64,000 bases of DNA from Russula earlei (taxonomy: Eukaryota > Basidiomycota > Agaricomycetes > Russulales > Russulaceae), in the NCBI GenBank assembly GCA_025769875.1, contig JAGFNK010000004.1, positions 187,001 to 251,000 of the forward strand, given 5' to 3'. The translations under genes were made by a program, and so were the position numbers. Of the stretch, positions 55,692-64,000 are shown piece after piece. Below the pieces are notes generated by a model. That model was given only the letters and a program-made list of their open reading frames with translations, did not search any database and was not told where the DNA came from. How positions within the stretch are numbered: position 1 is the stretch's first letter; each line of letters starts with the position of its first letter.

Positions 55692-56413
55692 GTGGCAGAG
55701 GGTGAGGTGAGAGTGGCAGAGGCAATGGAGGCAAGTGGCAAGGCTGAGATTTCTAAGGCAGGTGAGGTTGTGACTAGGGCCAAGGGGGATGAGACAACTG
55801 AGGGCACAGGAGTGGGTGAGGTGAAAGGTGGGGGTGGCAGACAAGACTGCAAGGGCTGGTACAGCAGTGGTGGCTGGCTGAGCTGGGCCTGAGGCAGTGG
55901 GTGCTGAATTGCATGCAGCAAAGATGATGATGGGCAAGTGTGGGGGCGAGGCAGCAGTTGTGATAATCATGGGCAAAGCAGGGACAGCAACTGGTGGTGC
56001 TACTGAGGACATGAGGGGTGAAGCTAAGGCCAAGGTGGGCAGAACTGAGGACACAGGGGTGATGGTGATGGGCATAGACATAGTGGCGGAGGTGAGTGAA
56101 GCAGAGATGTCAGCTGGAGAGGCTGGGGCTGGGGCCATTGGGGTGGGTGGAGTGATGATGGAGGTGGATGAGACTGAGGTGGCAGCAAGGACAACTGTGG
56201 GTGACAGAGAGATGGTGGTGGAAGCTGGTGACATGGGGACAGTGACTGTGATGGAGGATGAAGCTGGGAATGGTGAAGGGGAAACAGAGGATCAGGACTG
56301 GGTGAGGCAGTTGAGGCCATGGTGAAAGGCTTGAGACACAAACACATCATATGAGCTGGGGTGTGGCAGCATGCATGGTCAGTGGTGAGGGGTGGGCAAT
56401 GCAGTCAAGGTCT
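55692..56413 (+). mobile_element. Family E internal region (copy 2), right part
   Basis: Resumes family E after the nested insertion (GTGGC duplication). The minus strand carries a Pro/Ser/Thr/Ala-rich open frame of 191 codons without domains. It ends at GTCAAGGTCTT, where unrelated sequence follows. Confidence 0.6.
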
Positions 56414-56930
56414 TACATACACTGATTCTGGAAAGACTTTTTGTCTTGATGGATCTTTTTGGTACTTTACAAACTTTAGATTACTTTTTGGGCTTTCCTA
56501 GCCTTACAGCCAACCTCCACACAGTAACTTTTCAGGTGGGGGGGACCTAGCCAAATAGCTTCTCACTTTTTGACTTTATTGACTGTATAACATCTTTATA
56601 AAGCTCAAAAAGTTTTATGTGAATATCCTGATGCACTAAACCTTGAGCTAATGCTCCAATGGCCACAATGCTGTAACAAGCAACCAGGTAACACCAAAAC
56701 TTAGGCAACTGCAACCAAAAGTCCAGTTGCCATCGGTCCAGTTCAGTTCAGTTATTGGTCTTTTTTTGGTCTGATGGACTGGACTTTTACAAGGTATTTC
56801 ATTCTTAGTTCTGGGTGTGTTTAGATGTTGACTTGTCTAGATACACTCAGGTCTCAAAATCTGTGGAAAATGCTCAGTCTTATTGTAGAAGACTATACTA
56901 ATGAGTGTTCTAACCTGTAGCAAATGCTAA
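56414..56930. other. Unassigned repeat-derived sequence
   Basis: Includes a copy of repeat F (56640-56687) and a loose inverted repeat around 56725-56800 (AAAGTCCAGT against ACTGGACTTT). No gene is seen. Confidence 0.35.
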
Positions 56931-57917
56931 GGCCTGTTTTACCAACTGAGAATTCTTGCACTCAAATTTGAACTTGAATTTCAGGATTTTCCAAGAGTGA
57001 CTGGTGTGACCAGTGTGATATAAGTGACTTGGTATATATGATAAACTTATAGGAATTTTTTTTAATATGAGTTTTTTTTCACTTGTGATTTGCATATTTG
57101 CATAAGGTAGGCAGTCATTCATTGCCAGCACATGGTTATGTAAGCAAAACATCCCCACTTTTGCAACGGCTTTGATGCTTGCCACATTATACCTTTTGCT
57201 ATTCTAAGTCCTGAAGACTATAGATAGTATGCCTATGAAAAGGTCTCTGAGCACACTTTCTGCAATACTATCCATTTGAAGGAATAATAAGAGTGATAAT
57301 TTTGAAGTTGGAAACTTGTTTCTAAACACATTATCTATCAATTTCAATGCATTTGGGGACAAGGTCATAAAATTGTGTTGACACAATTTGGCCACATCAT
57401 GTGACCAAACACGTGACCTTTCCAACCAAGAGACAACAAAAAGTAGAGGATTGAAGCCCTCCCTGCTGTAGCAAGTCCAGGGACGTGTAAGTGAGATCAT
57501 AAGACTGACTGGTCCAAGGTAAGAGGAGAGGAGAGAGAGGAGGGGAGCAGTCCCAGCTGGAATGCTGAGCACAGACATGGACACAAAGATGGCTTCTTGA
57601 GGCAGACAGAGGGAAGAACAGGCAAAAGGGGATCTCTTTGAACTGAGTAGCTAAACAGTTTATATACAGGAGAGAAGGTACTAGAGATGAAATGCATGAA
57701 AGAGAATCCAGACTGGTCAAGATGGTCGAGGTGGTCATGAAAGGCTTGAGACGCGAAAGCATCTAGTGTGCCGAGGCATGCATGCACGCGTGGTCGGTGG
57801 CAAGGGCTGGGCAATGCGATCAAGGTCTTGATGTCGCATGTGAGATGGCTTGTGGTGTGCAGTCAGTGGACTGCCTGGAACGAGAGGGCAGTGGCAAGGG
57901 ATGAAAGGGAGCTGAGG

Positions 57918-57987
57918 TGTCAGTCTCATGTCATGTCATGTTGTGTTTTCACATGTGATTTCGAGGCCAGCCATAATCTTCCTTACA
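57918..57987 (+). repeat. Possible residual LTR G ends
   Basis: A 70-bp stretch begins TGTCAGTCTC and ends GGCCAGCCATAATCTTCCTTACA-like, resembling the two ends of LTR G without its middle. A similar 64-bp stretch lies at 58485-58548. Confidence 0.3.
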
Positions 57988-58001
57988 CTGCACTCTATAA
58001 T

Positions 58002-58160
58002 ATGGCATGGAAGTCTAAAGCCACTAGGTCTCGCATTCAGAACCTTTCCAAGGTATCCAGGAAGGCCACTGTTGAAGAAGTTGATGATGTTGATGAACCT
58101 CCAACTCTCATGTGTCATGCACAGGTCCCAGTTACTGAATCAGATCTTGAAGCTCATTGA
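58002..58160 (+). pseudogene. Short transposase-like N-terminal fragment
   Basis: A 53-codon frame starts MAWKSKATRSRIQNLSKVSR and ends with an acidic VEEVDDVDEP stretch. The pattern recalls N-termini of large DDE-type ORFs in mushroom genomes, but that is memory rather than a search. It would be captured cargo within the composite element. Confidence 0.25.
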
Positions 58161-59076
58161 CATCATAACCCAGCAGGGCAATGGGATGAAAGGAGGTCGA
58201 AGAGCTGGCTGGGAGTGGGATGAAAGAAGGTCGAGGTTGATGAGGGCACAAGGTGGTGAACTGGGAAAGTATGGAAGGACGATGAGAGCGATGACACTGG
58301 ATGAAAGGAAAGATGGTGGGCTAGTGGCATTGAGATGAGGGTGGCTTGAAAGGTAAATTTGATGTCCGCACTTTGCAACTGGTCAGCCAGACCGGTGATG
58401 TCATCCTTGAGAGGTGCAAGAGATGGTGGTGGAGGGAGTGGAATGGAGGGATGAGGAGTGCAGGAGTTGCTTTCATATGGATTGTGTCAGTGCCAGCCAA
58501 TGCCCTTCTACTCACTTGATTCTGCGGCCAGTGAGAATCTGCCTTACAGCGTGTGAGACATTAACGGTGAGGGCATGAGCATGAGATGAAAGGTGAACAA
58601 GGATGGTGGGGTTTGCTTGTATGGAAGCACATGTGTGCAAGATAGGCAAGAGTAGATGTTGATGCATGAAAATGAGGTGGGAGTGGGCAGGATGTGATGC
58701 AGAGCAAGAGACAATGATGGTACGCTCGAGCAAAGTGATGGCATGGCAGTGTGCAGAGCGAAAGTGAGTAGGGTAACAGCAGTGTGGACAGGCAAGATGG
58801 TGGTGGGTAGTGAGCAGCAGAGCGTGCAAGCAAAGCAGAATGGACAGAGAGCCATACAAGTCACCTTACCACCACCTGTATATTTTTTTCATTGAACATT
58901 TGGCCGGTCTTGGTGCTTAGTAAGTGGCTTATGTAAGGGTGCTGGCAATGAATGACGCCTACCTTACTGGGAACTGAGTCAGTCTGCTGTGTCTGCTGAA
59001 TGTTGCCTCTCAGAAAATCCCAAAATTCAAGTTCAAGTTCAAGTTCAAGAATTCTTGGTTGGTAAAACAGGCCTAA

Positions 59077-61500
59077 AGGAGTAATCAGTAATGCATGTAT
59101 AGTAAATGAGTGTGCAACTGACCTCAGTCTTATTGTAGAAGACTGAGGGACAAGAAAATTCCATAAAACAAACCTATGTGAGTGCATGACTACCTTGTCA
59201 CGCTGCAGCTGGCTGCAACTCCAACACCCTGGCCTTTGAATACCAATGGCACCATGATGGTTTCACCAACTGGATCGCAGCATGAGACATAGGCCTGCCT
59301 CTCTCTGGTCCTGATTGCTTTGGGCCTGGCTTCTTGTAGACTGCCTTCGGGTGTTTCTGGCCTCGTTATAACTCATGCGTGCTCACTTTGGGTCTATTTG
59401 GCCAGTGTGGCCAGTCAGCAGAGGAGGTTGCGATTGCAATCGCCCTGTACACCGCGGCATCCACGTGCCCCAGATGCTCTTTTAGTGGAGGATTTCTGCT
59501 TGCGGGATCCAGATCACGCAGACACATCGAGGGTACATGCCAATCTCTCCGTCGCGTTCCTGGCTCATTTCCATATGGGTCAATCTGGCCGTTGCCCCCT
59601 TCGCGTTTTTGTTTACCCAATCCACCATGTCATATTCTCTACACCTGTCATAGCTTACGTTGACGCTGCCAAGTATACCGTGCCGCTCCGTTCATTGCGG
59701 AATTACCGGCTGCCGGTATCAGCGTATCGCCATCAGGACAATGGAATTTTGATCGCACTGTTCGTTCGTTCGGGAAGGTGCCCTGTCTATCTTCGTGCTG
59801 ATCGCTGATCGTAACTTTTATTCTTGAGGTGCGTCCGGCATTGCGCGACTGCTAGAAAGCTTGTCTTCAACCCCACAGATTCGTATCAATAATTGTCCGT
59901 ATGGATTGCACATTTCCTGGATGGGCTCAGCGGCAACGAACCTTGTCCTCGGCATTAGGTAGCTACCCATGTCCGAATCCGATCTTCGTTGACTCTACTG
60001 TAGTAGGCAACACCTGTCAGGAATGGATGCCCGTGAGTGTCAACTAGGCATTCGCCTTCGACGCTCACGGGCATCCACATCGCATCATTCTTGACAGGTG
60101 TTTCAGGCTAGTTGCCGCCACTTGAGACCGTGCGTGTCTCATGTTACCAGCCAGTTCAATAGGGCCTTGTGACATCCCCTGCCCAGTCGTTTGATTCGGT
60201 TTCACATCACTCCGCTGCAGGCTCTTTATGGTCAGGGCTGTCCAGTTCTTTGGGCACTGTTTTTTCGCATCAGTTCGTGGCAGCGCCCCGGGGAAGCGGG
60301 GCAAGATGTACAATCAACCCCCCCTGCGATGACTCATTCATGGGCGCGAGGATGGATTGACATATATTCTCTATATCCACCACTTGGACTTTCTTGATCC
60401 CCTTTAGGATTATTTACTGCCCATGGTTTACCGGCAATGGGTATTGCGCGTCTATGCACGCGGCCACGTTGGCTCATCCTGCCATGTGTTATTGCCCCTG
60501 GCATACCTGTCGTTCAGGGTATCCAAGAAGCAAGAAAAAGTAGGTCTTCCTTGTCGCGCAATTTCCAAAACGAAGGTTACTGCGCCGTGGTTAACAAATG
60601 TATTCGCCTTACGCGACGGTGACGTGAAGGTGGACTCGGGTTTGACCGCCGAGTTGAGGCACGGCAAAGTCCCGAATCCCGAAAGTTTGAAGCGGAAACC
60701 TCCGAATAGAAATTCGAGAACAGAAGTAGAAGTAGCAAGTCGTCCACACCATGCCGTTATATCAAGGTGGCAAGCGCTAGCACCGTGCAGATGATAGGCG
60801 TCGTGGACCATGGACTTGCGCCACATTCGCTATTACTTTGACAAAGTCAGGAGAACGGAATCGGTAAATATGGTAGAGAATACTTGCCGTTCCTGAGCTG
60901 GAATTTAGTTTTGAAGTCGTTGCAGGAAGACTACTCGAGTTGAATGCTCGTGTAGAGTTCGATTTCAAGGCCCAGGAGATTCCCCCCACCACGTGGGCGA
61001 GAAAGCGATCGTCCTACGTATCAGAATTCAAGTATAGAACGTTAGCAGTTGAAGCCTAGACCATATGAGGAACGAACCCGCCACGTTTGGTTCAAGTGAC
61101 CAAGGCATGTATAGAAACTGCGACCCGCAGTGCCCTCGTTCTCAACAGCCGCTCCGCGCTCCTGGTACCAAGCTCAAACCGAGGGTAAGTGTTGACACAT
61201 CAGAAAACACATCATTCTACGCGCCTATCGGGTGGAGCGTTCCTTGATCGAACAGACGAGGGCCTGGGTCTGGAAGGCGTATTAGGCACGATGCGTCTCG
61301 AAAGAGAAACGGGTTGACCCGAGTATGAAGACTCGTTCTCCTAAAGAACCACGATTACGCCAACCGACCTAGGATCTGACTTGAATTTGTACCTGTAAAG
61401 GGAGGACTCAGGGCGGAGAAGGGCACACGGCGGTTCGCAGCTGACCATTCATCCTGCAGCTGCCAAGAGCATGCTCGTACTTGTATGCGACGCGTCGATC
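59077..61500. other. Host-like sequence, no gene recognised
   Basis: Base composition becomes balanced and repeats shared with the rest of the window stop at about 59150. A 162-codon plus-strand frame (59320-59808) and a shorter one (about 60870-61060, VPELEFSFEVVAGRLLELNA) look like possible exons, but I cannot name them or connect them. They may be pieces of decayed or many-intron genes. Confidence 0.3.
60006..60116. repeat. Inverted repeat, ~35-bp arms
   Basis: ACACCTGTCAGGAATGGATG and GCCCGTGAGTGTC on the left are matched by the reverse complement on the right (GACGCTCACGGGCATCC ... TTGACAGGTGT). A small insertion lies in the right arm. Confidence 0.75.
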
Positions 61501-61595
61501 ACCGACACAACCCTTCAGACGTTGACTTGGCTTGACGCTCTGAGATGACAGGGGCGAACTCATTAGCAATGCAGGGTGGTGTTCGAATATTACGC

Positions 61596-62174
61596 CTACG
61601 AGACAGCTGATCCGTCAATCGTGAGCGGCGAGTACTTAGGGGAGGGAAGTAGACGCAGAAATCGGGATGGAATCGCAACCTCCCTGCCATAGAAAGTCGT
61701 GTTTCGAAGGCAGTCCAAAGCCGAGTGCATTGTAACAAAGTTCACGCAGAGATCAAGATACAGTTGGAGGGCCGCCTTCTTCCCGTCTGCATCCAAGAAT
61801 GAATAGATAATACTAGCGCCCAGAGTCAGGGAGAAAACTCGAGGCGTTCCGCCGGACCTTCTCTGGTGTTCACTCATGGGAGAGCAGCAGATCGTACAGC
61901 GCGAGGCCCGCTTCCGTCGGGTCCTCAATCGGATCGAAATGCAAGTTAATAGATTGTCCGCGTGCGGTGGGAATGGATTCATGCCTGAGATCCGTTGTTG
62001 CAGAGTAAACAAGACCGTGCAAGGGGAACAAGTGAATGCAAATGCGGGCAGTGGGAAAGGGGTGAGTGTATTGCAAGTGCCGAGGATGACGTCATATGTT
62101 AATGTATATACTGTAACTGATATCCGTGAGTGCGTGCAACGGTGTAGGTCGTGATCTTCTCGGTCGTGGGACAA
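61596..62174 (-). CDS. Hypothetical ORF downstream of the DnaJ gene
   Basis: A 192-codon minus-strand frame. A second minus-strand frame (62076-61870) includes INLHFDPIEDPTEAGLALYD, which looks more like real protein, so the gene may be spliced differently. The part from about 61870 to 61596 reads TLGASIIYSFLDADGKKAAL. No domain is recognised. It ends about 50 bp from the DnaJ stop, tandem on the same strand. Confidence 0.25.
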   Translation of the reverse strand: MSHDREDHDLHRCTHSRISVTVYTLTYDVILGTCNTLTPFPLPAFAFTCSPCTVLFTLQQRISGMNPFPPHADNLLTCISIRLRTRRKRASRCTICCSPMSEHQRRSGGTPRVFSLTLGASIIYSFLDADGKKAALQLYLDLCVNFVTMHSALDCLRNTTFYGREVAIPSRFLRLLPSPKYSPLTIDGSAVS

Positions 62175-62221
62175 GACATGATACCATCCCTCCCCTCGGC
62201 CAGGTCACTACAGAGGACATC

Positions 62222-64000
62222 TCATTGCGGTTGACACTCTGGTGGCCCTCCGTCATCTTCATCCACATCATCGTCCTCCCAGTCATTTTCATCGCCCTCA
62301 CCATACTGCGATGGAAACGCTTGGTCAAAGAAACCCGAATCGGCGGGAAATGACCGTGCACGCACTTCGGCTAGCGTACCCTCCTCAAACGCTACCTCGT
62401 CTACAATCTCTGGCAATGGTTCGATATCAGTTCTTTTGGGGGGCAGTAACGAGGCAAGTGCCTAGGGAAAAGGTATCGGGCATGAGCAGAAGCATAAGGC
62501 ACAGGGAGAAGAATAGGACCTTATGGTCAACAGAGTTTATCCAATCTTCATTGGGCATTTCCACCTCCAAAACGATGTAGAGATTCCCGCGCACGTCCGG
62601 GTGTTTATAGGTTGGCATGCCCTCGTTCCGCAAGATGATTGTCATCCCCGAAGTAAGGACCTTGCTTCGAGGGCTCGCTACCCGCACCCCTCGGCCGTCC
62701 AGATGGTTGATCAGAATACGATCAAAGCCGAGAAGCGCCTCTGATAGAGTGACGTGAACGGTAGCGAGCAAGTCGCTCCCAGAACGTTCGAACGACTCAT
62801 GTCGTTGCGCTTTCAGTACGAAGATAACATCACCAGGAGGAAGGCCAGGCTGGATTGCGAGTTGTTGAATTCGAGCCATGGGACGCTGATGAGGCAATCG
62901 CTTACCTCTTGATCTCCAGCACCTGCGAAAACGATGCGCTGCCCATCTGTCATGCCACGTTCGATATGAACCTCTTGTCGACTTCTTTCCTGGACAACTT
63001 TCTCCCCCTTGCATTTCTTGCACCTTTTCGGTTTCTTAACAGCAGATCGATTGATTTCAACCATCAAACTTACCTGTCCTTCTCACGTAGGATCTCGCCC
63101 GTGCCATGACAATCATTGCACGATGCCCGCGTTGTTGCAATGCGGACGGTGGAGACCTGTGGTTGTGGTCGAATAGAGATGAGTCCACAGTACGTGTGAA
63201 AAGGTAACTCACCTGGGAATATACATGTTTCCAGCCTTTCCCTTCGCATGCCACACATTTCCTAGCTTTTGCGCTACCTTTCGCTCCGGATCTGTTCGCG
63301 AGTCACGAGAGTCCTATCCCCGATGAACACTTGTTCATAATCGCACACTCACCCCTTGCAGACACCACATTCCACCTCCTTTTCCATATTCACTTTGACG
63401 GTTTTCCCATTGTATAGGTCTTCAAGTGTTACCTCATATGGGATCACGCTATCTTCACCCTTGTTCCTTTTCCCAAATGGCCGACCTGGCCCGCCAAAAT
63501 CGAAGCTGAAGGACGCTCCAGGAACTCCACCAAAGAACTGAGCGAAGATATCGCTAACGTCTTGGCCATTCTGAGGGCCGCCGGGTCCTGCAAGGCCCTG
63601 CATGCCATAGGTATCATAGACCTCACGAGTATTAGGGTCATTCAATATTTCGTAACTAGGGCACAGTGAGCACCGAGTGAGGGATTGAGCAGTTAAGAGA
63701 CCTACGCAGCACCCAGCTCCTGGAAGTTTCGAATAGCATCTGGGTCATTGGGGTTCTAGAAATGACTCAGATAGAGAAAGGAGGCGAGGCACAGGGTAGT
63801 ATACCTTATCCTGAGGACCGAAACGCGACAAAGTCAGGTCAAGGGTCAAACATAACATCCACAGGCACGGTGAGCCTACCGGGTGCAGATTCCTAGCCTA
63901 AAGAGAGATCGCTCAGGAATTCATGTGGGAAAGGGAGAGGGCGAAGATAAGGACCTTCTTGCGATACGCTTTCTTTATCTCGTCTGAGGGGCCGGTTGGC
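62222..64000 (-). CDS. Class A DnaJ (Hsp40) co-chaperone, XDJ1/YDJ1 type, N-terminus beyond window
   Basis: J-proteins stimulate the ATPase of Hsp70 and hand over unfolded clients. Ten exons join in frame: 64000-63955, 63897-63880, 63810-63805, 63755-63706, 63655-63353, 63291-63213, 63156-63074, 63023-62906, 62849-62520 and 62461-62222. This gives 423 residues, missing the first part of the J-domain. Visible in order: IKKAYRKK, then the HPD motif split between exons; a Gly/Phe-rich stretch; and four CxxCxG zinc motifs (CGVCKG, CVACEG, CNDCHG, CKKCKG). The C-terminal client-binding domains follow ([26 protein letters not shown]). The tail is acidic and ends ECQPQ, so there is no farnesylation CaaX box as in Ydj1; XDJ1-like is more likely. 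One exon is only six bases. No breaks are seen. Confidence 0.9.

Larger units (their letters stand above)
56931..59073. mobile_element. Harbinger-ended composite element, TSD TAA
   Basis: Ends GGCCTGTTTTACCAAC at both sides, in inverted orientation, with TAA at 56928-56930 and 59074-59076. Inverted similarity reaches further in, including a GTCATTCATTGCCAGCAC block at about 57112 and, reversed, near 58945. No Harbinger transposase is present. The interior carries LTR-like and family E-like pieces, for example AGGCTTGAGACGCGAAAGC similar to 56330. Confidence 0.8.

Noticed and set aside
1..64000. CRISPR array, bacterial operon or rRNA
   Set aside because: No regularly spaced short direct repeats, no bacterial gene order and no rRNA signature. 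Introns and retrotransposons show a eukaryotic origin.

Overview
This is a transposon-saturated stretch of a filamentous fungal chromosome, almost certainly from a mushroom-forming basidiomycete (Agaricomycetes). The evidence is short GT-AG introns of 50-70 bp, a FunK1-type kinase relic, MED10 and Ric8-like genes, chromodomain Ty3/gypsy and Ty1/copia retrotransposons, and hAT and PIF/Harbinger DNA transposons. Host genes survive only in two islands: about 23.8-28 kb (a decayed ric8-like gene, an intact MED10 and a small secreted-protein ORF) and about 59-64 kb (a class A DnaJ co-chaperone cut by the window end, plus unrecognised sequence). A decayed gar2/NSR1-like nucleolar protein gene lies at 1.7-3.0 kb, behind a 461-bp tandem duplication.

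Layout. 1-3.2 kb: tandem duplication, a foldback element and the nucleolin-like pseudogene. 3.2-10.8 kb: a hAT transposase pseudogene on the minus strand, split by a copia element (4043-10039, target duplication CTATA) that landed on the last five bases of a hAT intron; the copia element is itself split by a Harbinger-type MITE. 10.8-15.7 kb: FunK1 relic, solo LTRs and a 1.45-kb hAT element with a perfect 8-bp target duplication. 15.97-23.23 kb: a palindrome with arms of about 1.7 kb; its right arm carries a 3.4-kb Harbinger element (target duplication TAA). 28-43 kb: stacked LTRs, a 3.3-kb hAT and copies of a non-autonomous LTR element (here 'family E'). 43.1-55.7 kb: a four-level nest (family E, then LTR A, then gypsy B, then two solo LTR A). 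56.9-59.1 kb: a Harbinger-ended composite element.

LTR letters are my own labels: A about 960 bp (six copies), B about 828 bp (seven copies, LTR of the gypsy element), D about 562 bp, G about 556 bp, H about 885 bp. I used target-site duplications, compared directly on both sides, to order the insertions. Most transposon reading frames are dead. Many in-frame stops are TGA where the family normally has arginine, which suggests C-to-T change at CpG (CGA to TGA).

The best candidates for something undescribed are the roughly 3.8 kb of unrecognised ORFs upstream of gag in gypsy B, the long-armed palindrome with subterminal 152-bp tandem repeats, and the family E elements. All assignments rest on reading the sequence; no database search was run.
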